A DNA stretch of 39,982 bases, taken from positions 1 to 39,982 of IMG/VR virus record IMGVR_UViG_3300040801_001104; one strand, written 5' to 3'. The notes beneath the pieces are model-generated. The model was given only the letters and a program-made list of their open reading frames with translations, was not told the origin of the DNA and did no database searches. This document shows positions 22,586 to 29,480 of this stretch, piece by piece. Made by a program: the position numbers and the translations under genes. Position 1 is the first letter of the stretch. Every line of letters starts with the position of its first letter. Source of the stretch: a virus.

Positions 22586-22899
22586 CCACGGCCACACGGA
22601 AGATAGGATTGAACAAAGGTAAACAGCGTCTTTGGCTTGAGGGCGACATCCTGACTGCGCACGGTTTCACACATGGCGCGCAATGGGTTCTTGTCGAACA
22701 CGTCGAAGGCTTTGACCTTGCGCGCGTCACCACGTCGGACTCCAAGGTCGACGGTCGACGCGTTCGAAGAGTCTCGGGAAAGGCTGGTCGACCGGTGATA
22801 GACATCACTGGCGCGACCGTCTCGAACCTCGGACTCGAGGCTGGTCAACCTGTGACGCTGCGCGCGGAATCCGGTTTCATCACTGTTAGGAAAGGCTGA
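22582..22899 (+). CDS. AbrB/SymE-like fold small protein (105 aa)
   Basis: Two short beta-rich halves. The first has LWLEGDILTAHGFTHGAQWV; the second has RRVSGKAGRPVIDITGATV, then LEAGQPVTLRAESGFITV. The 'hydrophobic-x-G..L...GF..G' pattern resembles swapped-hairpin AbrB/SymE-like domains, used for DNA binding or toxins. Similar two-part proteins occur in phages. A regulatory DNA-binding role is possible but not shown. An AAGGAG box precedes the ATG, and its own stop lies in the next gene's AAAGGCTGAAC leader. Confidence 0.5.
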   Translation: MTTATRKIGLNKGKQRLWLEGDILTAHGFTHGAQWVLVEHVEGFDLARVTTSDSKVDGRRVRRVSGKAGRPVIDITGATVSNLGLEAGQPVTLRAESGFITVRKG

Positions 22900-22903
22900 A
22901 CCC

Positions 22904-23020
22904 ATGAAACACGCCACACGAGTCACACGTCGCCAGTGGTATGATGCAGGCGCGTTCGCTAACAGTGCCTGCATACGTCGCCACAATGGCAAACACTGGG
23001 TTTATTACATACTCAAATGA
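22904..23020 (+). CDS. Small basic protein (38 aa)
   Basis: Frame MKHATRVTRRQWYDAGAFAN continuing to HWVYYILK. It begins after the leader GAAAGGCTGAACCC, which includes the previous stop codon. The same leader recurs before two later genes, which supports real translation. Arg/His/Tyr-rich. Function unknown. Confidence 0.5.
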   Translation: MKHATRVTRRQWYDAGAFANSACIRRHNGKHWVYYILK

Positions 23021-23082
23021 TTGCCTTGCGATGTCGCGCCATGTGCGCGCCATCACCGGACAATCTAGGAAAGGAATCCGAC

Positions 23083-23574
23083 ATGACCTATACACCGCAA
23101 CATCTTGAGCGCTGGACGCGTCCAGACTCGTTTATGCAACACTGTGATGACTGGTTCTATTCGAGCAAGTGTTACGTGTTTATCAGTCAGCATCGCGACA
23201 GCGACAGCGTGACTCGCTCGAACTTTGCTTGCGCGCTGAACGAGCTAGGCGGCGAATCCGACACTGTGAAAGTCATCAGCGAGTCGCACTGGGCTGTTGG
23301 TTGGGTTGAATGGATAGCGATCCATGCCAGCGATTCTATTGCACTGGAAAAGGCTGATGAAATCGCGTGCGCACTCAGCGGTTATCCAATTCTAAACGAG
23401 GACCATTGGTCGGAATTGGAGTGGACTGAAGCATGCGAATATTGGGAATCCATGACGGTTGAATCCCGAATGGAATACTGCCAGCGCGCTGGCGTCTCTA
23501 TCTTTGCCGCGCGGCATGACTGCATGCCATACGACGAATCCGGCATGCTGCAAGAAATTTTGAACGGTTGCTAA
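23083..23574 (+). CDS. Acidic early protein of a conserved phage type (163 aa)
   Basis: The start at 23083 follows AGGAAAGG. The earlier in-frame ATG at 23017 is rejected for lack of a site. Features: Trp/Cys-rich, strongly acidic, with SHWAVGWVEWIAIHASDS and LSGYPILNEDHWSELEW. I recognise this style (GWVEWIAI plus YPxLxEDxxS) from small early proteins in other phages. They are generally of unknown function. Acidic proteins of this size are sometimes DNA mimics or host-enzyme inhibitors, but nothing here proves that. Confidence 0.6.
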   Translation: MTYTPQHLERWTRPDSFMQHCDDWFYSSKCYVFISQHRDSDSVTRSNFACALNELGGESDTVKVISESHWAVGWVEWIAIHASDSIALEKADEIACALSGYPILNEDHWSELEWTEACEYWESMTVESRMEYCQRAGVSIFAARHDCMPYDESGMLQEILNGC

Positions 23575-23588
23575 GAAAGGCTGAACAC

Positions 23589-23888
23589 ATGGAAGAATTG
23601 AACCTGAACAACGCTATTCTCTACGCCGACTCTGCGCGTGGCGTTTACATCCCGCAACACTTTGCGAAAACCATTGAACGCCAGTACGTCGAAGGCGTCG
23701 ACCTGAACGACCTTGACCTATTGGCCAAAGGTCCGAACGACGAGTCCGTGTCCGACATCTATTGGGACGTGTGGACCGAAATCCTGGATCGAGCCAAGGT
23801 CACTGATGGTATGGGAGTCACTTACCTATTGCATCAAGACGGTGACCTTTGGCTTGTACCTGAATCCAACTTTGAAATGGAAGGCTGA
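23589..23888 (+). CDS. Early acidic protein, 'ARGVYIPQHFA' type (99 aa)
   Basis: The start at 23589 follows AAAGGCTGAACAC, the recurring stop/ribosome-site leader. The motif SARGVYIPQHFAKTIERQYV and the end DGDLWLVPESNFEMEG are typical of a small protein type that is widespread in phages and usually unannotated. Very acidic. The function is unknown; its conservation among phages suggests a host take-over or accessory DNA role. Confidence 0.6.
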   Translation: MEELNLNNAILYADSARGVYIPQHFAKTIERQYVEGVDLNDLDLLAKGPNDESVSDIYWDVWTEILDRAKVTDGMGVTYLLHQDGDLWLVPESNFEMEG

Positions 23889-23892
23889 ACCA

Positions 23893-24180
23893 ATGAACGG
23901 ATTGAAATCACTCAAACGGATCATTCGGGAACCATATGTATTTCCTGGAGGCTATCCAACCTATCTGATTACGACTGATGGTGGATGTATATGCAAAGAC
24001 TGCGCGAAAACAGAGTTTAAGACTCTCATGCGGTCGACGCTGCAGAAGTCGCGCGACGCGTCATGGCCTGACGACGGATGGCAGGTTTACGCTGTCGACG
24101 TGAACTATGAATCAGAATTGTATTGCGACCATTGCAGCGCAGAGATTGAATCCGCCTATGGAAACGAGGAGTCAGCATAA
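23893..24180 (+). CDS. Early CxxC protein (95 aa)
   Basis: Contains FPGGYPTYLITTDGGCICKD then CAKTE, and near the end VDVNYESELYCDHCSAEIES. The CxC/CxxC and CDHC pairs probably bind one zinc ion. The pattern PGGYP...DGGC..C.C ... YCDHC...IESAY is one I recall from small phage proteins found with the ARGVYIPQHFA type, just as here. Starts after the recurring AAGGCTGAACCA leader and ends in a TAATG overlap. Confidence 0.6.
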   Translation: MNGLKSLKRIIREPYVFPGGYPTYLITTDGGCICKDCAKTEFKTLMRSTLQKSRDASWPDDGWQVYAVDVNYESELYCDHCSAEIESAYGNEESA

Positions 24181-24524
24181 TGACCATTGAGCCCACACTG
24201 CGCGACCTTGACGCGCGCAACGCTGCACTTGACCAAGTTGAACAATACGACATCCTGAGCGCGCCACCGGAAAGGCTGGTCGCGTATGTCGGGAAACTGG
24301 TCGACGGTTCGACCTGCAGGCGATGGTTGACCACGTGGACGGGTGAAAGGCTTGGCACCATTTATCTAGGTTCAGGCTGGCGAGTCCGTTCGTATATCGG
24401 TTCGCGGCAGTATCAGGCATACGCCACAATTAAAGGCGTGGAATACACTGGTCGAACCTTTGGCGAAGGCTTGTGCATCAGTCTGCGCATGACTGCAGAC
24501 GCGAAAAGAAAGGTAAAGCCATGA
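24180..24524 (+). CDS. Early hypothetical protein (114 aa)
   Basis: Coupled to the previous gene by TAATG and to the next by ATGA. Contains a central strand region (RLGTIYLGSGWRVRSYIGSR) and a basic C-terminus (AKRKVKP). A small Arg-rich beta protein. No family recognised. Confidence 0.5.
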   Translation: MTIEPTLRDLDARNAALDQVEQYDILSAPPERLVAYVGKLVDGSTCRRWLTTWTGERLGTIYLGSGWRVRSYIGSRQYQAYATIKGVEYTGRTFGEGLCISLRMTADAKRKVKP

Positions 24525-24715
24525 CGGTATTGAACGACGCTCAAGACGCCTTCGACCATATATGGGACGTTTTGGCAGACCATAGGGAAACCGCGCTGCT
24601 AGAAGGCGACGATCATTACGACTCCCAATGGGAAACCATATGCGAGGCAATGGAAACCTTGCGCGTCGAACTAGGTCTGCCATCGCCAATCGAACGCGAC
24701 CACGGCACGCCCTAA
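24521..24715 (+). CDS. Early acidic small protein (64 aa)
   Basis: The start at 24521 overlaps the upstream stop (ATGA) and follows AAAGGTAAAGCC. A helical, acidic protein (DAFDHIWDVLADHRETALLE). No domain recognised. The next 95 bases (24716-24810) contain no gene. Confidence 0.5.
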   Translation: MTVLNDAQDAFDHIWDVLADHRETALLEGDDHYDSQWETICEAMETLRVELGLPSPIERDHGTP

Positions 24716-24810
24716 TCGCGCCACCATTGCACTGCAAACTGAAGCTGGACGCGCACTGTTGCGCGCCTGGCACCAATCTCGACCGCGGTCGAAACAACGA
24801 GGACTAAACC

Positions 24811-25530
24811 ATGTTGACACTAAATGAATTTCGCGCGACAGCGCAGTACTATACGCCTAACGACACAGATAGGAATTTTGACACCGTCTGCCGCATATTA
24901 TCGCTTGGACTCGCCGATCTGCAGTATCAGAACGGAAAAGCCTTCCAAGAGATATGTATATTTGCAGACGGTTCAGGCTGGATATATCGCACGCCAGCCA
25001 ACACTTATTGCGCGACTATTGGCAACGAGTCGCTGACAGGTACGTTTGACGATATATCTGCATACGTGTATTTCGACCACTATGCGCGCGAACGAATAGC
25101 GGCGCGCGACATAGCAGACATTCCCGAAAACGATCTATGCGAACTCCTGGACGACTATTGTCGCTGGCAAGGCTGGCGCTATGGCTGCGCGATGGAACTT
25201 TGGCATGAAGTCGGAGACAATGACGTGCGAGCGGTCTACGGTTGCAGTCGCGCCAATCAATGGCTGCAATGGTTCTGCGACACATGGGAAGCATGGGAAG
25301 ACGCGCAGCCTGAACCAGTTCGCGCAGGACGCCAATACTGGTATCCCGCCTATGTGAGCGCCGGACGCTGGATCGTCGCTGGTCCAGTGACTGCTATCAA
25401 ACCCGTATCAGGCGGTAAATGGTTGGTCGAGCATCACGACGAAACGCGCAGTCTGATGGAACTGGATGCGGACCACGACGATCGAGATACGGTCGCGCGC
25501 GAGGTCGATGGCTTCAATTCAAGAGGATGA
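24811..25530 (+). CDS. Trp/Tyr-rich hypothetical protein (239 aa)
   Basis: Starts behind ACGAGGACTAAACC. The sequence is acidic and rich in Trp, Tyr and Cys, with DDYCRWQGWRYGCAMELWHE and WLQWFCDTWEAWEDAQPEP. The C-terminal ~75 residues (RQYWYPAYVSAGRWIVAGPV, then GGKWLVEHHDETRSL) look like a separate small beta domain, so it may have two domains. No catalytic motif is seen. It is the last gene before a promoter-like site. Confidence 0.5.
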   Translation: MLTLNEFRATAQYYTPNDTDRNFDTVCRILSLGLADLQYQNGKAFQEICIFADGSGWIYRTPANTYCATIGNESLTGTFDDISAYVYFDHYARERIAARDIADIPENDLCELLDDYCRWQGWRYGCAMELWHEVGDNDVRAVYGCSRANQWLQWFCDTWEAWEDAQPEPVRAGRQYWYPAYVSAGRWIVAGPVTAIKPVSGGKWLVEHHDETRSLMELDADHDDRDTVAREVDGFNSRG

Positions 25531-25560
25531 GTCTCGAATAAGGCCTATCAATTTCATGTT

Positions 25561-25590
25561 CTTGACACATTGTTACGTCAAGAGTACAAC
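25561..25590 (+). promoter_or_regulatory. Promoter with inverted repeat operator (site 1)
   Basis: TTGACA (25562-25567), a 17-base spacer and TACAAC (25585-25590). The -35 box is inside an inverted repeat CTTGAC (25561-25566) / GTCAAG (25577-25582). Flanks TTCTTGACAC and CGTCAAGAGT are shared exactly with the second site at 31,620. It lies 30 bases before the 25620 gene in a gene-free gap. Confidence 0.6.
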
Positions 25591-25619
25591 TATCTAAAGC
25601 GAATCAAGAGGACGCTATA

Positions 25620-25991
25620 ATGACTGAACGGTTTGACGACTACGCACTGGATAAAGAGTGCAAATCTATCGCGCAGGAAATCTTTGACATCTACAAAGAC
25701 GACTATTGCGAGGATGGCGAAGAGATTGACGCTTTCGACCATACGCTGACGGACTCCGTGTCCGAGCATGTCGATGGCCACGAATTTGTCATCTATCACC
25801 ACAAGGCTCTGCGTTTCTGCGCCGAGTGTGACGTTAGCGACGGTGAGGAATTTCTGGCAGACATTGGCTTGCCGCACGAAATCACGATTCACAATCTCGC
25901 GTCCACGATCCTATACGGCGAGATGGAGTCGCGTGTGCGGCACTTTCTGGAGCAAATTGTCGAAGAATATAACGACAGTATTGAGGACTGA
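25620..25991 (+). CDS. Acidic early protein (123 aa)
   Basis: First gene behind promoter site 1, with an AAGAGGAC ribosome site. Highly acidic (for example DDYCEDGEEIDAFDHTLTD), with a clustered HKALRFCAECDVSDGEEFL region. No family with known function is recognised. The charge would fit a DNA mimic, but that is speculation. Confidence 0.5.
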   Translation: MTERFDDYALDKECKSIAQEIFDIYKDDYCEDGEEIDAFDHTLTDSVSEHVDGHEFVIYHHKALRFCAECDVSDGEEFLADIGLPHEITIHNLASTILYGEMESRVRHFLEQIVEEYNDSIED

Positions 25992-26027
25992 GCACTAACT
26001 GAAACCCATTGAATGAGGACTTAAACA

Positions 26028-26369
26028 ATGGACAGAAATACCTGTAAAGACTTGCGCCCAGCGCTGCAAAAACTACTTGATGAATCCGATCTGGCAAACC
26101 GTTACGAGGTGACAGTCGGTAGCGCATCGTATGACGACGTGCAAGCAACTTTCAAAATCACTTTGAAAGACGCTGGCGCAAAGACGCATGGTCAAGACTT
26201 CGCCGAGCGCGAGGCTGAGCGCCTTGGACTCAAGCTGGTATCTGATAACGGTGCGAGGATCGTCGACTACAATTTCAAGGCTCCAAAGTATCCTTGGATC
26301 GTAGAGAAGGCGGACGGTCGTCGCTACAAGTATCCAGATAGCCTTATCAAGCGCGAGTTTGCGGCATGA
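26028..26369 (+). CDS. Small hypothetical protein (113 aa)
   Basis: Follows ATGAGGACTTAAACA. Starts MDRNTCKDLRPALQKLLDES and contains a beta-alpha pattern (YEVTVGSASYDDVQATFKIT, then GQDFAEREAERLGLK). Proteins with this style occur in other phage early regions. The role is unknown. It is coupled by ATGA to the next gene. Confidence 0.55.
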   Translation: MDRNTCKDLRPALQKLLDESDLANRYEVTVGSASYDDVQATFKITLKDAGAKTHGQDFAEREAERLGLKLVSDNGARIVDYNFKAPKYPWIVEKADGRRYKYPDSLIKREFAA

Positions 26370-26605
26370 GCCTCGACCGTAACATGTACGCATGGCGACA
26401 GCGCTACGACAATGCTGTATCAGGTCATGATACGACCATACAGGATGAGCACATCGCGTCTCTGGTTGACGATGCGCTGCACGAGACAATGGCCATCTTC
26501 AGGGAGGGGGACTGCCCTCTTCCTGGGGATGATCGGATTGAAAACGTGGCCACGCTATTGTTCAAGGTGGCCGCCGAAGCTGCGGAGACTTCAAATGCGA
26601 ACTGA
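26366..26605 (+). CDS. Small hypothetical protein (79 aa)
   Basis: Starts in an ATGA overlap. Helical and acidic (DEHIASLVDDALHETMAIFR), with the end VAAEAAETSNAN overlapping the next gene. No known domain. Confidence 0.5.
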   Translation: MSLDRNMYAWRQRYDNAVSGHDTTIQDEHIASLVDDALHETMAIFREGDCPLPGDDRIENVATLLFKVAAEAAETSNAN

Positions 26606-26981
26606 CATCTATCCCGACATCATCCGCGCCAGCGCTCTACGGGGCGGTCTCAGCGCCCATGAACTGACGATGGCGCGCGAGCTACACCCATCACTCTCGC
26701 ATATCTTTGACCTATTGGAAGATGTGCAAGAGCAGCTAGAAGAAGCGGAGGAGAAACTGACAAGAGAACTCCGCGAACAAGAGGAGGACTATGAGCTAAA
26801 ACTGCGGTCTATCGCGGACATACTCGACGACATTGAGATGAAGTCGGGAGACATCAGAGACATGTCCGAGGAACTCGACGGCATCTCTGCCGAAGTGGAC
26901 CGTGAACTAAGGCGTATCACGAGCGATGCGAATGAAATTGTAACACTCGCCAAGGTGGCGAACGAGGAGACTCAGATATGA
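26595..26981 (+). CDS. Coiled-coil protein (128 aa)
   Basis: The start at 26595 (MRTDIYPDIIRASALRGG) overlaps the previous stop. Residues about 40-115 form a long charged coiled coil (EEAEEKLTRELREQEEDYEL and onward). It probably oligomerises. Coupled to the Gly-rich secreted protein by ATGA. Its place just before two secreted proteins raises a spanin-like or Rz-like idea, but it lacks any membrane segment. Confidence 0.55.
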   Translation: MRTDIYPDIIRASALRGGLSAHELTMARELHPSLSHIFDLLEDVQEQLEEAEEKLTRELREQEEDYELKLRSIADILDDIEMKSGDIRDMSEELDGISAEVDRELRRITSDANEIVTLAKVANEETQI

Positions 26982-27535
26982 AATTTCTTTTACTCACAAC
27001 GTCGGCGGTCTTTATGGCTACCGCAGTATACGCGACCGAGCAAAACGAGTGTCGACCTATTCCAAACACAGGTGGCACAGCATGGCAGGGAGATTGTAAT
27101 GGAAGCGACATCTTTAACGGCGCTGACTCTGGCGCTGACTCTGATGACGGGGATCGCAATTTGCGCGGCACTCAGTCCTCTGGCGGTCCTTCTAATGGCT
27201 CTGGTGGCGCTGGTGGTTCTGGTGGGAATTCTGGCGGTTCTGGCGGTCAGTCCGGTACTGACGACGGCGGATCGGGAGGACATGGAACTGGCGGTGGTGG
27301 TACTGGCTCTGGCGGTGGTACTGGCTCTGGCGGCTCTGGTACTGGTGGATCAGGTGGGTCAGATGGGAATGGCGGCTCTGGGGGCGGTGCTGGTGCTGGC
27401 TCTGGGGGTCAGGGTAATCCTGGTAACGACAAAGGGGTAGGTCGCGCTGGTGAAAACCCGAATGGCAAAGGCGGATGGGGCGGCGGTTCACGCGGCAAGT
27501 CTGACGGTGCCAAGGGCGGCAAAGGTAAGAAGTGA
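26978..27535 (+). CDS. Secreted Gly/Ser-rich protein (185 aa)
   Basis: A signal peptide (MKFLLLTTSAVFMATAVYAT) is followed by a short Cys-containing part (NECRPIPNTGGTAWQGDCNG) and then about 110 residues of Gly, Ser and Asp repeats (GSGG, GGTGSGG). It ends in a basic Lys/Gly tail (DGAKGGKGKK). The base sequence is correspondingly repetitive. It would be exported to the periplasm or membrane as a flexible filament. Coupled by ATGA upstream and by TGATG to another signal-peptide protein. Confidence 0.65.
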   Translation: MKFLLLTTSAVFMATAVYATEQNECRPIPNTGGTAWQGDCNGSDIFNGADSGADSDDGDRNLRGTQSSGGPSNGSGGAGGSGGNSGGSGGQSGTDDGGSGGHGTGGGGTGSGGGTGSGGSGTGGSGGSDGNGGSGGGAGAGSGGQGNPGNDKGVGRAGENPNGKGGWGGGSRGKSDGAKGGKGKK

Positions 27536-27831
27536 TGCGTAGATTTGTTCACATTCTGGTAGTCGCAGCAATCGCTGCGACACCAGCTTCCGCTAAGGGT
27601 CTCACCGAACTTAGGGCCGAAGCCTTCGAACTTTACGATGACTGCACGTCCGCTTGGTTTCATAGCAGTCGTAAGAAGGCTTTAGACCGGCTCATGGATA
27701 TACGTTACGAGATGCTCGTTCAGCTTAACCCGCTCTCACCCCTCTACGACTATTCTATGCTTATCTATGAGTCCGTCGAGTGGCGCACCGAAAGGTGTCT
27801 TGATCTTGTTTATCCTGAAAACGATGGATGA
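27535..27831 (+). CDS. Secreted small protein with signal peptide (98 aa)
   Basis: The start at 27535 overlaps the upstream stop as TGATG. A GTG three bases earlier is also possible. Residues 1-20 (MRRFVHILVVAAIAATPASA) are a signal peptide with an AxA cleavage site. The mature part is helical with two Cys (DDCTSAW and ERCLDLV), probably a disulfide. No lipobox. Function unknown. Confidence 0.6.
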   Translation: MRRFVHILVVAAIAATPASAKGLTELRAEAFELYDDCTSAWFHSSRKKALDRLMDIRYEMLVQLNPLSPLYDYSMLIYESVEWRTERCLDLVYPENDG

Positions 27832-27834
27832 GAC

Positions 27835-27930
27835 ATGTGGGCTGACAACCTAGAAGACTTCATATGGCAGATGCATGGTGTGTCTGTCGTATGGAAGCCT
27901 TCCTTCGACGACGACGAACCCCCATTTTGA
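27835..27930 (+). CDS. 31-aa acidic peptide
   Basis: Frame MWADNLEDFIWQMHGVSVVW ending FDDDEPPF, preceded by GGATGAGAC. It fills the gap between two genes and its stop lies in the ribosome site of the next gene (TGAGGACTGAATA), a common arrangement here. Function unknown. Confidence 0.45.
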   Translation: MWADNLEDFIWQMHGVSVVWKPSFDDDEPPF

Positions 27931-27940
27931 GGACTGAATA

Positions 27941-28774
27941 GTGTTTCAATATCCAAAAACAAAACTGACTCCTGATTGGCTACTACAGTTCAATCAGATG
28001 GCCGAGAGTCAGACTTTCAACCGTGGCCAGTTCGGCATCGCGTTTGACGTCTGGCGCGACAAAGAACATCTGTTCTCCAGTTACACTAGGGAGCAGTCAG
28101 AATCTCTTGAAAGCTGGTGCGAGCGGAACTATCCAGACATAGAGCACCCCGACTATGCGAATTGCGCAATGGGTGCGGGGCCTGGCATAGGCGGGGTCGA
28201 GCGATTCCCTATCCCAACTTGGTTGGCAATAGATCACGGGTACAGTCTGAACGCATGCCAGCTGATCCTGCAAGCCGCCATCGCGACCGCAGCCTATCCG
28301 ACCCTAAAGGTCAAACCGCCGCAGCAGGTGCCGAACCCGAACGCCTTGAGGCAACGCATGCACAACTGGCATAGGGATTGGATGCGGTTGCTTATCGCTT
28401 CGCCCGAGGACGGTATCGTCTTGCGCGCTATCCTCGCACGCTCATCGTGGCGTCCGCCAGAGGCCCCTCAAGCTATCTGGGACGTGTCCCTTTACGAACG
28501 CCCCGCCCCACGACTACAAGCCGACCTGACGCCGTGGTGGGGCGAGATCGAGGCCCCGCAGTGCGACCTGACGGATGTAGAAGGCCGGAAGGCGACGATC
28601 AAAGCGGCCAAGAAAGCGGCCAAACTGAGCGGTATTCCAGGACGGGTCACGCACGAGGAACCGAACTATCTCGTTTACTCACTTGACCATCATCCCTATA
28701 ACTTGGGCATCAAACACAAGTCTGACATAGCCATTCCACCGGCCAGTCGGCGTACAGGATTCTTCAACCTATGA
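27941..28774 (+). CDS. Hypothetical protein, GTG start (277 aa)
   Basis: Starts at GTG behind TGAGGACTGAATA. Trp- and Pro-rich with a segment FPIPTWLAIDHGYSLNACQL, a helical middle (RQRMHNWHRDWMRLLIASPE) and a Lys/Ala-rich stretch (KATIKAAKKAAKLSG). No catalytic signature is recognised. It overlaps the sulfotransferase start by four bases (ATGA), so the two may act together or be co-regulated. Confidence 0.55.
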   Translation: MFQYPKTKLTPDWLLQFNQMAESQTFNRGQFGIAFDVWRDKEHLFSSYTREQSESLESWCERNYPDIEHPDYANCAMGAGPGIGGVERFPIPTWLAIDHGYSLNACQLILQAAIATAAYPTLKVKPPQQVPNPNALRQRMHNWHRDWMRLLIASPEDGIVLRAILARSSWRPPEAPQAIWDVSLYERPAPRLQADLTPWWGEIEAPQCDLTDVEGRKATIKAAKKAAKLSGIPGRVTHEEPNYLVYSLDHHPYNLGIKHKSDIAIPPASRRTGFFNL

Positions 28775-29352
28775 CCACCGTATATAAAGACGTACACCAC
28801 CAGTACATTAACATCCCGAAGTGTGCCGGCACGTCTGTGCTGACCGCGATGGGCCATTTGGAATCTTACACTATCGAGGATGTACGACGTATGGCCAAAA
28901 ACCGTCTGGAGACTGCCGAGTACGATCCGAAAGGCCCGCCAGCCTTCACCATCATCCGACACCCGTGGAGACGATTCGTATCGACGTGGAAGAACAAGGT
29001 GCGTTACCCGCACCGACCGGACACAATGCTACTTAAGATGGGTGTGCCAAAAGGCACAGAACTGGACAAATTCTGCCAGTGGTTCCTGCACCTGTCGCCG
29101 GAAGAGCGGAACGGCGAAGCTCACTTGAGACCGCAACACATGTATCTGCCGGAGAATCTGACGGGGATTGACGTCATAATTCAAGAAGACCTGCCGCTAG
29201 GTTGGTATCGTGGCGGGTATCATGCACTGTACGGCAAGCTGCCTCGGCGGAACTCGACGCGCGGCATGGCAGAAACCAACAGCCCATACCGCAGACAAGT
29301 AGAAGACCTCTATCAGAAGGATATGAAACTATGGTTGGATTCGTTCAAATAA
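28771..29352 (+). CDS. Sulfotransferase-like protein (193 aa)
   Basis: Both PAPS-binding elements are visible: IPKCAGTSV at residues 15-23 (5'-phosphosulfate loop with Lys17) and IIRHPWRRFVSTW at 61-73 (3'-phosphate site with Arg63 and Ser71). The family (sulfotransferase family 2 type) moves sulfate from PAPS to an OH or NH group on carbohydrates, lipids or other molecules. At 193 residues it is shorter than many members, but the core is intact. In a phage it could modify host surface glycans, tail or capsid sugars, or a small molecule. Starts in an ATGA overlap with the preceding unknown gene. Confidence 0.75.
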   Translation: MTTVYKDVHHQYINIPKCAGTSVLTAMGHLESYTIEDVRRMAKNRLETAEYDPKGPPAFTIIRHPWRRFVSTWKNKVRYPHRPDTMLLKMGVPKGTELDKFCQWFLHLSPEERNGEAHLRPQHMYLPENLTGIDVIIQEDLPLGWYRGGYHALYGKLPRRNSTRGMAETNSPYRRQVEDLYQKDMKLWLDSFK

Positions 29353-29408
29353 TCGCCTGGCACCTCTTGGTGTGCGTGCTCGCGATGGCGCTGTATACCA
29401 TATATTGA
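29331..29408 (+). CDS. 25-aa transmembrane micropeptide
   Basis: Frame MVGFVQIIAWHLLVCVLAMA plus LYTIY, overlapping the end of the sulfotransferase gene by 22 bases, with AGAAGG ten bases upstream. It is almost entirely hydrophobic and would be one membrane helix. It could be chance, or a small membrane effector. Confidence 0.4.
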   Translation: MVGFVQIIAWHLLVCVLAMALYTIY

Positions 29409-29480
29409 CGCCAACGCCCCGCCTTGACCAAGATAGTTCTGGCGGACTACAGATAGGTCTCTGGCTTCGAGGACACCAAT

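Noticed and set aside
27072-27440. 122-codon ORF overlapping the Gly-rich secreted protein
   Set aside because: Its Ala/Val/Leu-rich translation is an alternate frame of Gly/Ser codons. It lacks a ribosome site, whereas the Gly-rich frame has a signal peptide and couples with its neighbours.
29409-29480. Promoter before the primase-helicase (TTGACC and TACAGA)
   Set aside because: Both boxes match poorly and the shared operator of the two supported promoters is missing.
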